From Cyanobacterium sp. Dongsha4 (lineage in GTDB: Bacteria; Cyanobacteriota; Cyanobacteriia; Cyanobacteriales; Cyanobacteriaceae): a stretch of DNA of 64,000 nucleotides. A program made the position numbers and the translations under genes. Where the stretch lies: positions 310,001-374,000 of the forward strand of contig NZ_CP084098.1 of the NCBI RefSeq assembly GCF_036345015.1, written 5' to 3'. Shown here piece by piece: positions 1 to 7,605 of this stretch (its first letter is position 1; each line of letters starts with the position of its first letter). Under the pieces are notes generated by a model, which did not search any database, was not told where the DNA came from, and saw only the letters and a program-made list of their open reading frames with translations.

Positions 1-205
1 ATAGGCAACGCTGATAGGCAATAGTTGAGCGTTTGAACATTCTTTAAGAATTAATAAAAAGTAAGTTTAATAGGTCTTAGCTTACTAGGAAAAATATAAC
101 TAGAGCTAAATAGAAAAAATACCTGATTCATTTTTCAGTAATCATAAATTATTAGTTATAGTAAAAACCAAGAAACTTTTAATGGGCAGATGAAGAAAAA
201 TAAAG

Positions 206-1642
206 ATGAAAACCGTAAAAACGTTACTAAAATTTATAAAAAATAACTTATCTTCGAGTTACAGAAAAATTACTATACTATTCATTTTTACACTATTATT
301 AGTTCTAGCAACACCTCAATCTCGACAAATAATTCAAGCTAAAGCAATAAACGGTATCGAACAGAGAATTAAAAGTCAGAAAATGGGAATTATGGAAGAT
401 AGTTTCCGTAATGAATATGAAGAATATTTTGGGAGAATAATTAACACCGAACAATTTAATCCTGTCAATGTTCGTATTACTTCATCTCACAATCGACAAA
501 ACGCTTCAGAAATAGCTCGAAAAATTGCGATCGCCGATCGTCTTGCTCAAACCACATCAGCCGTTATGTGGGTAGTGCCAGAAAAAGAATATTTACATTT
601 AGTTTTAATAACTTCCAGAGGTATTATTACCGTTAAAGATCTTTATGAAGTACCCTTTGATACAATTAACCGAACAGTTACAGATTTTTACAAGCAAATA
701 AATCAACTAGAAACCCCTTTTGACCTAACTCTATCCCAAAAATTATATCAATGGATTATTAGCCCTTTTGAAAAAGAAATCCTAGAACCAGAAAAAATCA
801 ATAACATCTTATTTTGTATGGGAGAAGGTGTACGTTTATTGCCCTTTGCCGCCCTCCATGATGGAGAAAAATTCCTAGTGCAAAAATACAATTTAAGTCG
901 CATACCTGCATTTGACTTAATTAACCCTGAATATAAACCCTTCAATAATCCCACAGTTTTAGCAATGGGAGCATCTAATTTTACAGATAATACCCCCTTA
1001 CCAGGAGTTTTAGTGGAATTACAAGAAGTTGCTCAAAAAGTTCAAAAAAAATCTTCTCAAAATCAAGAAGAAATACTTTTTAATCAAGAATTTACCCTTG
1101 CGAATATGCAACAACGGCTAAAAGAAAAACCCTTTGAAATTATCCATCTAGCCACCCATGCAGACTTTAAGCCCGGAAGCCCAAATAATTCTTATATTCA
1201 ATTCTGGGACAAAAAATTAACCCTTGATAAAATGTACGAACTTCCTTGGCAAACACCCCCAGATTTATTAATTCTCAGTGCTTGTAATACTGCAGTTGGT
1301 GACAATAATTCTGAATTGGGATTTACAGGTATTGCCCTACAATCGGGAGTTAAGTCCGCACTAGGTAGTTTATGGTATGTCAGTGACTTAGGTACTTTAG
1401 CTTTAATTACTGAATTTTACGAGCAGTTAATTAATCAATCAGAGAAAAATCCGACGAAAGTACAGGCTTTAACAAAGGCTCAAAATCTTTTGCTTGAGGA
1501 TAAAGTCTATTTTGAAGATAATCGCTTAATCACTCCTGAAGGAGATATTTACCTACCCGACAATTTAAAATTAAAAGGAAAATTAGATTTATCTCATCCT
1601 TTTTATTGGTCTGCATTTACTTTAATTAGTAGTCCTTGGTAA
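206..1642 (+). CDS. membrane-anchored CHAT-domain protein
   Basis: This 478-residue protein has a short basic N-terminus and one hydrophobic segment (about residues 21-36), then a periplasm- or cytosol-facing region of about 130 residues, then a C-terminal CHAT domain (about 170-478). CHAT domains are caspase-like cysteine protease folds. The likely dyad is visible as H318 in IIHLATHAD and C360 in LILSACNTAVG, and the domain closes with the usual HPFYWSAFTLI. The ATG at 206 is the first start in frame. The last 300 residues clearly resemble the C-terminus of the giant protein at 48472-57732. The substrate is unknown; no TPR repeats are present, unlike many CHAT proteins. The family call is secure and the proteolytic activity is inferred. 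Confidence 0.88.
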   Translation: MKTVKTLLKFIKNNLSSSYRKITILFIFTLLLVLATPQSRQIIQAKAINGIEQRIKSQKMGIMEDSFRNEYEEYFGRIINTEQFNPVNVRITSSHNRQNASEIARKIAIADRLAQTTSAVMWVVPEKEYLHLVLITSRGIITVKDLYEVPFDTINRTVTDFYKQINQLETPFDLTLSQKLYQWIISPFEKEILEPEKINNILFCMGEGVRLLPFAALHDGEKFLVQKYNLSRIPAFDLINPEYKPFNNPTVLAMGASNFTDNTPLPGVLVELQEVAQKVQKKSSQNQEEILFNQEFTLANMQQRLKEKPFEIIHLATHADFKPGSPNNSYIQFWDKKLTLDKMYELPWQTPPDLLILSACNTAVGDNNSELGFTGIALQSGVKSALGSLWYVSDLGTLALITEFYEQLINQSEKNPTKVQALTKAQNLLLEDKVYFEDNRLITPEGDIYLPDNLKLKGKLDLSHPFYWSAFTLISSPW

Positions 1643-1643
1643 A

Positions 1644-1676
1644 CCTAAGTTCAATGAAAAAAGTATTGAAAAATAA
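1644..1676 (+). repeat. remnant end of the CCTGAGTTCG MITE family
   Basis: Immediately after the CHAT gene stop codon lies a 33-base stretch that matches the left end of the MITE at 35176 at 30 of 33 positions. Only the end is present, so this is a solo or decayed terminal repeat. Confidence 0.6.
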
Positions 1677-1743
1677 GGAGTAGAGACTTATTGTTAATTA
1701 CCTTTGCCCCTTGTCCCTTTTTTTATTGCGAATTTTCTCTTTC

Positions 1744-1785
1744 GTATTTTTTTATACAGTATCCCCCCCAGAGGTTTGTTATGTT
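1744..1785 (+). promoter_or_regulatory. NtcA-activated promoter of the guanidine operon
   Basis: GTA at 1744-1746 and TAC at 1755-1757 are separated by exactly 8 bases, the NtcA consensus GTAN8TAC. A TAN3T -10 box (TATGTT) lies at 1780-1785, exactly 22 bases further on. This is the canonical class II NtcA promoter geometry, and it places the transcription start near 1791-1792, about 20 bases before the riboswitch aptamer. NtcA is the cyanobacterial nitrogen-limitation activator, so the operon should be induced when preferred nitrogen is scarce. Spacing and motif are seen directly; binding is inferred. Confidence 0.75.
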
Positions 1786-1810
1786 TAACCACAACAAAAG
1801 CAATAAAAGA

Positions 1811-1943
1811 AAGAAGGTTTCTAGGGTTCCGATGCTTAGGGCGTGACTGGTCCGAGAGAAACAAGCTACTATAAAAGATTTCCTAATTGATTGACGACGA
1901 ATTAAGTAGCTACACGGAGGGAGAAAAGCCCGGGAGGATGTGA
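1811..1943 (+). promoter_or_regulatory. guanidine-I riboswitch (ykkC class) aptamer
   Basis: The leader of the guanidine hydrolase gene contains the conserved ykkC/guanidine-I blocks in order: CTAGGGTTCCG near 1821, GGTCCGAGAG at 1849-1858, ACACGG near 1912, and the GGGAGAAAAGCCCGGGAG block ending near 1936. Guanidine-I riboswitches bind guanidinium and switch on detoxification or degradation genes. The downstream genes (guanidine hydrolase, nickel chaperones, ABC importer) match that ligand. The region has no convincing coding potential. Confidence 0.93.
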
Positions 1944-1980
1944 TGGTTCTCACTGTCACCCTTCTGGGTTTTGTTGTTTT
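1929..1980 (+). terminator. riboswitch-controlled intrinsic terminator
   Basis: CCCGGGAGG (1929-1937) can pair with CCTTCTGGG (1960-1968) in a 9-bp stem with two GU pairs, extended by an inner GTGA/TCAC helix. A U-rich run (TTTTGTTGTTTTTT) follows. The left arm overlaps the last conserved aptamer block, so ligand-bound aptamer and terminator are mutually exclusive. Guanidine is therefore expected to allow read-through into the gene at 2017. Confidence 0.85.
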
Positions 1981-2016
1981 TTGGCAACAGTTGATTATAT
2001 TTAAGGAGAAACAACC

Positions 2017-3174
2017 ATGAGCAATCTACCAGAAAGTGAAGCTCAAAAGGCACTACAAAAAGAGTCTGAATTATCTTTCACGGGATGGCAACAGGAAGTT
2101 CAACAGGGCTTAGACTATGGTTTGGAAGCCGCAGAAAGCATTAAAGATCGCACCATTTCCACTTTTTCCCGTGGAGAATTACCCCATTATGCGGGAATTA
2201 ATACCTTTCTTAAAGCCCCTTATTTAGAAGATGTTAAGCAAGTGGGTAACTATGATGTTGCGATCGTCGGTGTTCCCCATGATTCAGGTACTACTTATCG
2301 CCCCGGTACAAGATTTGGTCCTCAAGGCATTCGTAAAATAAGTGCTTTATACACTCCCTATAACTTTGAGTTGGGAGTTGATTTACGAGAACAAATTAAA
2401 CTCTGTGATGTGGGGGATATTTTTACGATTCCTGCTAATAATGAAAAATCCTTTGATCAAATTTCCAAAGGGGTTGCCCATATTTTCAAATCTGGGGCGT
2501 TTCCTATCATTCTGGGGGGAGATCATTCTATTGGTTTCCCCACTTTGAGAGGGGTTTGTCGTCATTTAGGGGATAAAAAGGTGGGAATAATACATTTCGA
2601 TCGCCATGTGGATACCCAAGAGACGGATTTAGACGAAAGAATGCACACTTGTCCTTGGTTTCATGCTACTAACATGAAAAATGCCCCTGCGAAAAATCTT
2701 GTTCAGCTTGGCATCGGTGGTTGGCAAGTACCCCGTCAGGGAGTGAAAGTCTGTCGAGAAAGGGCAACTAATATCTTAACTGTTACCGACATAACGGAAA
2801 TGGGCTTAGATGCGGCGGCGGATTTCGCCATTGAAAAAGCAACCGATGGTACTGATTGCGTCTGGATTAGTTTTGATATTGACTGCATTGATGCTGGATT
2901 TGTACCAGGTACAGGATGGCCCGAACCGGGTGGATTGTTGCCTCGTGAGGCTTTATATCTACTCAAGAAAATTGTGCAAAACACTCCTGTTTGCGGTATC
3001 GAAGTAGTGGAAGTTTCTCCTCCCTATGATGTCAGTGATATGACGGCTTTAATGGCAACCCGTGTTATTTGTGACACTATGGCTCATTTAGTGGTATCAG
3101 GACAATTACCTCGTAAACAAAAACCCGACTATATCCACGAAGAAGCCCAAGTAGTTGATCAACCTTGGAGTTAA
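2017..3174 (+). CDS. gdmH: nickel-dependent guanidine hydrolase (ureohydrolase family)
   Basis: This 385-residue member of the arginase/agmatinase fold is predicted to hydrolyse guanidine to urea and ammonia. Metal ligands of the family are visible: H170 in GGDHS, D195, H197 and D199 in HFDRHVDTQ, and D287 and D289 in SFDIDCIDAG. The extended N-terminus (about 75 residues before the core) and the FDRHVDT variant, instead of the usual FDAHxD, fit the cyanobacterial guanidine hydrolase group (Synechocystis Sll1077 type), not agmatinase. A ribosome site AAGGAG precedes the ATG by 8 bases. The guanidine-I riboswitch upstream and HypA/HypB-type nickel chaperones downstream strongly support the substrate and metal assignment. 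Older annotations would call it agmatinase (speB). Confidence 0.93.
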   Translation: MSNLPESEAQKALQKESELSFTGWQQEVQQGLDYGLEAAESIKDRTISTFSRGELPHYAGINTFLKAPYLEDVKQVGNYDVAIVGVPHDSGTTYRPGTRFGPQGIRKISALYTPYNFELGVDLREQIKLCDVGDIFTIPANNEKSFDQISKGVAHIFKSGAFPIILGGDHSIGFPTLRGVCRHLGDKKVGIIHFDRHVDTQETDLDERMHTCPWFHATNMKNAPAKNLVQLGIGGWQVPRQGVKVCRERATNILTVTDITEMGLDAAADFAIEKATDGTDCVWISFDIDCIDAGFVPGTGWPEPGGLLPREALYLLKKIVQNTPVCGIEVVEVSPPYDVSDMTALMATRVICDTMAHLVVSGQLPRKQKPDYIHEEAQVVDQPWS

Positions 3175-3213
3175 ATAACTACTGGTACAAAATAAATTGG
3201 GGTTTTTGAGATA

Positions 3214-3252
3214 GTGGGGAGTAGGGAGTAGGGAGTAGGGAGTGGGGAGTAA
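3214..3252. repeat. short tandem repeat, GGGAGTA units
   Basis: About five 7-base units of GGGAGTA / GGGGAGT lie between the guanidine hydrolase and hypA genes. This is the short tandemly repeated heptamer (STRR) type common in cyanobacterial intergenic DNA. Confidence 0.8.
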
Positions 3253-3300
3253 GCCTTATAACTGAACAGTAAATACACAATTAATTTTACTCACTTGCTT

Positions 3301-3651
3301 ATGCACGAAACGGACATGACAAAGGCATTAATTATGACTATTACTGATTGGTATGAGTCACAACCGCAACCATACAAAATAGACAAGGTTCATTTATTGG
3401 TGGGGGATTTTACCTGTGTTGAACCTGCTTCTCTGGAATTTGCCTTTGAAGTGCAAACTAAAAACACTTTCCTTGAAGGGGCAAAACTAGCCATTAAAAA
3501 TATTCCTCTAGTTGCCTTTTGTCATAGCTGTGATGAGGAGTATCAACCAGAAATTGGTTTACAGTATTCCTGCCCTAAATGTCATTCTCCGATGGATGAT
3601 ATTCGCTCAGGGAGGGAGTTAAAAATCGATCGCCTTGAGTATTCTCTTTAG
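3301..3651 (+). CDS. hypA: HypA-type nickel chaperone for the guanidine hydrolase
   Basis: The protein is 116 residues long. The correct start is the ATG at 3301, giving the family-defining MHE N-terminus whose His2 binds nickel; an in-frame TTG at 3295 is only two codons upstream. A zinc site is formed by CHSC and CPKC near residues 74-96. HypA usually delivers nickel to hydrogenase or urease. Here it sits between the guanidine hydrolase and hypB with no hydrogenase gene in view, matching the accessory pair described for cyanobacterial guanidine hydrolase (GhaA/GhaB). It is likely cotranscribed from the riboswitch promoter. Confidence 0.93.
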   Translation: MHETDMTKALIMTITDWYESQPQPYKIDKVHLLVGDFTCVEPASLEFAFEVQTKNTFLEGAKLAIKNIPLVAFCHSCDEEYQPEIGLQYSCPKCHSPMDDIRSGRELKIDRLEYSL

Positions 3652-3660
3652 AGGGTGCAG

Positions 3661-3690
3661 TGGGGTGTTGGGGTATTGGGGTGTTAGGGA
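3661..3690. repeat. short tandem repeat, GGGGTGTT units
   Basis: Three or four imperfect 7-8 base units (GGGGTGTT, GGGGTATT) occupy the gap between hypA and hypB. The same units recur after putA near 46430. Confidence 0.7.
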
Positions 3691-3769
3691 GAAACTAATT
3701 AATTACCTTTGCCCATTGCCTTTTTAACTTTACTCTTTTGACTTTACATTTATTTTTAATTGTTTAACT

Positions 3770-4474
3770 ATGCACCAAACATTTGATGCCGCTTTAGAAA
3801 TTAATCTACTTCATGCCAACCAAGCAGGGGCAGATCATAACCGATCGCACTTTGATGAGTGGGGTATTACTTGTTTTAACCTCATGAGTAGCCCAGGGGC
3901 AGGTAAAACCGCTCTTTTAGAAAAAACTCTTGAACGCCTCCGATACGCTTTAAATATGGTTGTCATCGAAGGTGATATGACTACTGAGCTAGATGCAGAT
4001 CGATTGCGGCAATATGGTGTCCCTGTCATTGCTATTAATACGGGGCGATCGTGTCATCTTGACTCCAAAATGGTATCGGGGGGTATTCACCAGTTAAAAG
4101 CCCAATATAACCCCTCAGATTTTGATTTGCTGTGGGTAGAAAATGTGGGTAACTTGGTATGTCCTGCGGAGTTTGAAGTGGGAGAACACGCAAAAGTAGC
4201 TTTGTTGAGCATTACTGAAGGGGAAGATAAACCCTTAAAATACCCCGTCATGTTCCAAGAAGCGGATTGCTTACTCATTACCAAGATGGATTTAGCCCCT
4301 CATTTGGACTTTGACTTAGATAAATTAATCAACAATGTTAGACAAATGAATCCTGATGTAACCATTATTCCCGTATCCAGTAAAACAGAAATGGGCTTGG
4401 ATCAATGGTTTACTTGGGTCAAAAATCAAGTTTCTCTCATTCATCAACATCAACAACAATTAATCAGTGTTTAA
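3770..4474 (+). CDS. hypB: HypB-type GTPase nickel chaperone
   Basis: This is a 234-residue SIMIBI GTPase. The P-loop is SSPGAGKT (about residues 40-47), followed by the [12 protein letters not shown] switch region, the NTGRSCHLD metal site and the TKMD base-recognition motif. It lacks the His-rich N-terminal nickel store of many hydrogenase HypB proteins. With hypA it should insert nickel into the guanidine hydrolase. The ABC transporter gene follows after 37 bases, so this is probably one transcript. Confidence 0.93.
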   Translation: MHQTFDAALEINLLHANQAGADHNRSHFDEWGITCFNLMSSPGAGKTALLEKTLERLRYALNMVVIEGDMTTELDADRLRQYGVPVIAINTGRSCHLDSKMVSGGIHQLKAQYNPSDFDLLWVENVGNLVCPAEFEVGEHAKVALLSITEGEDKPLKYPVMFQEADCLLITKMDLAPHLDFDLDKLINNVRQMNPDVTIIPVSSKTEMGLDQWFTWVKNQVSLIHQHQQQLISV

Positions 4475-4511
4475 GCAAATCTTGTCAATCCTTGTAATGG
4501 ATTAAAGAATT

Positions 4512-5555
4512 ATGAAACGAAAATCCTTTCTTTCTTACCTAGTAGTCTTTTTCGCCACTTTAACCCTTACCGTTGCTTGTAATAATCCTGCGTCCAATAT
4601 CGACACTAACACCAGTGCAGGAGGAGGTACTAACGGTGAAACCCCTGTTGTCCGATTAGGCTTTAGTGCTTGGCCTGGTTGGTTTCCGTGGCAGGTTGCC
4701 AACGATCAAGGTATTTTTGAGCAGAATAATGTCAATGTGGACTTAAAATGGTTTGACGGTTATCTCGAATCTATTAATACTCTCATCGCTGAACAAATTG
4801 ACGCTAATAGTCAAACTTTAGGAGATACCGTAAGTTCGATCGCAGGGGGTGCAGATCAAGTTATAGTCCTAGTTAATGATAACTCCACTGGTAACGATAA
4901 AATTATTGTCAGTGAAGAAATTAACACCATTCAGGACTTAAAAGGGAAAAAAGTAGCCGCCGAAGAAGGTACAGTGGATCATTTCCTCTTGCTCTTAGGG
5001 ATGAAAGAAGCAGGTTTATCGCCTGAAGATATTGAATTTGTACCTCTTGAAACAGGTTCAGCCGCCGCCGCTTTTGTGGCAGGGCAGGTGGACGCAGTGG
5101 CAGTATTTGCTCCTTTTACAACCCAAGCCTTAACTCGCCCTAACAGTAAGGAGTTATTTAGCTCTAAAGACTTCCCCGGTTCAATTTCTGATCACCTTGT
5201 GTTTACTCGTAAGTTTGTGGAAGAAAACCCAGAACAAGTACAAGCAATGGTAGATTCATGGTTTGCGACTATGGATTATATTCAAGCTAATCCCGATCAA
5301 GCTAACGAAATTATGGCAAAACGGGCTGGAGTTTCTGTGGAGGAATACCAAGAATATGCAGGAGGCACAAAACTATTCACCATTGAGGAGAATTTAGAAG
5401 CCTTTACCCCCGGTGATACTATGAAATCTCTTTCTTACTCCGCCGAACAAATGAATAAGTTTTTAGTTGATGTGGGTTTAGCTAGTCAAGAAGCTGATTT
5501 AAGTAACATTTTCGACGATCACTTTGTCAAAGCCTACGCCGAGAAGAAGGGATAG
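4512..5555 (+). CDS. ABC transporter substrate-binding lipoprotein, probably for guanidine
   Basis: The 347-residue protein has a signal peptide ending in a lipobox (LTVAC, C23), a short low-complexity spacer, then an NMT1/SsuA-type (nitrate, sulfonate, taurine) periplasmic binding fold starting near VRLGFSAWPGWFPWQ. It follows hypB by 37 bases and is the first gene of a binding protein-permease-ATPase set. Transporters of this family are repeatedly found downstream of guanidine-I riboswitches. Guanidinium import is therefore the best guess; the ligand cannot be read from the sequence. The stop codon TAG lies inside a heptamer repeat. Confidence 0.82.
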   Translation: MKRKSFLSYLVVFFATLTLTVACNNPASNIDTNTSAGGGTNGETPVVRLGFSAWPGWFPWQVANDQGIFEQNNVNVDLKWFDGYLESINTLIAEQIDANSQTLGDTVSSIAGGADQVIVLVNDNSTGNDKIIVSEEINTIQDLKGKKVAAEEGTVDHFLLLLGMKEAGLSPEDIEFVPLETGSAAAAFVAGQVDAVAVFAPFTTQALTRPNSKELFSSKDFPGSISDHLVFTRKFVEENPEQVQAMVDSWFATMDYIQANPDQANEIMAKRAGVSVEEYQEYAGGTKLFTIEENLEAFTPGDTMKSLSYSAEQMNKFLVDVGLASQEADLSNIFDDHFVKAYAEKKG

Positions 5556-5700
5556 GAGTTAGGAGTTAGGAGTTAGGAGTTCGGGGTTCTGAGTTTTTTG
5601 GTGATTTATCCCCCCTAGCCCCCCTTCAAAAGGGGGGGAATAAGTGAAAAATATCTTGAAAAGTCCCCCTTATTAAGGGGAATTTAGGGGGATTTAAAAC
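5553..5700. repeat. 354-base gap with heptamer repeat and two GC-rich palindromes
   Basis: The gap between the binding-protein and permease genes starts with four TAGGAGT-type heptamers (5553-5587). Two interspersed palindromes follow: CCCCCTAGCCCCCC with AAAAGGGGGGG (5611-5638), and CCCCCTTATTAAGGGG with a TTAGGGGG tail (5664-5692). The second is the element seen inside uvrA and putA. The rest, to 5909, is AT-rich with no coding sequence. The insertions may weaken cotranscription of the permease and ATPase genes. Confidence 0.75.
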
Positions 5701-5909
5701 TTTTTGAACAACTTCTGACACCTCTTAAACTAAGACGCATTTAACTTACATTTTTTCTTAATTCTTGAAAATAACTCAAACACCTACCTATTGCCCATTG
5801 CCTATTCCCCATTCCCCGCCTTAACCAGACAACTTAAATGCAAACTAGCTTAATTGTTAATTATTAATTCTTCATTTTTCATTATTTTCAAACCAAGTTA
5901 ACCAAAGAG

Positions 5910-6725
5910 ATGAATAAGTCAAAAGTAAATATCCTCAATGGTTTTTGGCGTTTATCTGAGGACATTCCCAAACCTCTCTATATTACCCTTACCATAAGTT
6001 CGATCGCGCTTCCTTTGTTTTTATGGTGGTTTATTACTACTGTTGGTAATATCGATCCTAAATTTCTACCTTCTCCTGCTAATGTTTTACAGGCTTTTGG
6101 AAGGCTTTGGAGTAGCGGTGAATTAATGCAAGATACGATCGCATCTTTATGGCGAGTGGGAGTTGGTTTTTTTCTTGCCGCTTTATTCGCCATTCCCATC
6201 GGCATTTTAATGGGTAGTTTTGCTAGTATTCGGGCTTTATTAGAACCTTTATTCGGTTTAATGCGTTATATGCCCGCACCAGCGTTTATTCCCCTCTTAA
6301 TCCTTTACTTGGGTATCGGAGAAGAACCGAAAATCACTCTTATATTTATAGGTGTATTTTTCTTTAACGCTCTAATGGTTATGGATACTGTAAAATTTGT
6401 ATCAAAAGATTTGATCGAATCGACGTATATTCTAGGGGGTAATAAGTGGCAAATTCTCACTCAGGTGATATTACCCCATTCTTTGCCCGGTATTCTCGAT
6501 GCTTGTCGTATTAATTTAGCGGCGGCATGGCAGTTAGTAATTGTCTCGGAATTGATTGCTTCTACTGAAGGCTTGGGAAGGCGTATCAGTGTGGCAGGAA
6601 GATTTTTAAAAACTGATGAGATTTTTGTCGGTTTAATTGTGATTGGTATTATCGGTTTATCTTTAGATTTATTCTTTCAATATTTGCTAAGAGTTTCTTG
6701 TAAATGGTCTAGTCAAAAACGTTAA
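5910..6725 (+). CDS. ABC transporter permease (SsuC/TauC type), probably guanidine importer
   Basis: This is a 271-residue integral membrane protein with about six hydrophobic segments. The cytoplasmic EAA-type loop is visible in the ESTYILGGNKWQILTQVILP region. It belongs to the nitrate/sulfonate/taurine importer permeases and pairs with the binding protein at 4512 and the ATPase at 6764. The 354-base repeat-filled gap before it is unusual for such an operon, and it may have acquired its own promoter. The substrate is inferred from context only. Confidence 0.87.
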   Translation: MNKSKVNILNGFWRLSEDIPKPLYITLTISSIALPLFLWWFITTVGNIDPKFLPSPANVLQAFGRLWSSGELMQDTIASLWRVGVGFFLAALFAIPIGILMGSFASIRALLEPLFGLMRYMPAPAFIPLLILYLGIGEEPKITLIFIGVFFFNALMVMDTVKFVSKDLIESTYILGGNKWQILTQVILPHSLPGILDACRINLAAAWQLVIVSELIASTEGLGRRISVAGRFLKTDEIFVGLIVIGIIGLSLDLFFQYLLRVSCKWSSQKR

Positions 6726-6763
6726 TTTTAAAAGTTTTAACTATTATAAAAAGAGGTGATTTT

Positions 6764-7537
6764 ATGTTTTTACAAATTAAAAATTTACACAAAAGTTTTG
6801 ATACAGAAAATGGCAAATTATCTGTTTTAAAAGATATTAATATGACCATTAAAGAGGGTGAATTTATCTGTGCTGTAGGTGCTTCAGGCTCAGGGAAATC
6901 AACTTTACTGCGTCAAATTGCAGGACTAGATAAACCCTGTTTTGGAGAGATAAAAATAGATGGTCAACTTATTACTGCCCCTGGACCCGATCGAGGAATG
7001 GTATTTCAACATTATACTCTTTATCCTTGGTTAAATGTTCAAGAAAATACAGAATTTGGTTTGAAATTACAAGGAGTTCCGAAAAAAGAAAGAAAAGAAA
7101 AAGCTAGTTATTATCTCAGCGTTGTTGGCTTATCTAACTTTGCTAAATCTTTACCCAAACAACTCTCAGGAGGCATGAAACAAAGAGTTGCGATCGCACG
7201 TGCATTAACTTCAGAACCAAAAGTATTACTAATGGATGAACCTTTTGGCGCATTAGATATTCACACAAAAGAATCCATGCACGAATTTATCCTTGATTTA
7301 TGGCAACGGACAAACTTAACCATCTTTATGATTACCCATGATGTGGAGGAAGCTGTATTTTTATCTAATCGTATCTATGCTTTAGGTTCACGCCCCGGTA
7401 CAGTCAGAAAAGAGATTACTATTAATTTACCAGAACGGACTTCCCACATCAAGCGCCATAGTATTTTTCATGACTATCGAGATGAGTTAATGGAATTACT
7501 ACGCTTACACGGCAAAGAAGCCCTTATGGCGGCTTAA
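6764..7537 (+). CDS. ABC transporter ATPase, probably guanidine importer
   Basis: This 257-residue ATPase has Walker A GASGSGKST (39-47), a Q-loop in FQHYTLYPW, signature LSGGMKQR (134-141), Walker B VLLMDEP (about 154-160) and H-loop H192. It is of the SsuB/TauB/NrtD family and completes the importer with the permease 38 bases upstream. A good ribosome site (AGAGGTG) precedes the ATG. Confidence 0.9.
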   Translation: MFLQIKNLHKSFDTENGKLSVLKDINMTIKEGEFICAVGASGSGKSTLLRQIAGLDKPCFGEIKIDGQLITAPGPDRGMVFQHYTLYPWLNVQENTEFGLKLQGVPKKERKEKASYYLSVVGLSNFAKSLPKQLSGGMKQRVAIARALTSEPKVLLMDEPFGALDIHTKESMHEFILDLWQRTNLTIFMITHDVEEAVFLSNRIYALGSRPGTVRKEITINLPERTSHIKRHSIFHDYRDELMELLRLHGKEALMAA

Positions 7538-7605
7538 TCAAAATACTGAAGTTAAAATATGAGCGTGTCTAGTGGCTTTTATTTTCCAGTAATTTTTCGA
7601 CCAAC

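Noticed and set aside
1723-1959. 78-codon open frame on the minus strand over the guanidine leader
   Set aside because: It lies across the conserved riboswitch and has no protein-like features beyond a leucine run; the RNA explains the conservation.
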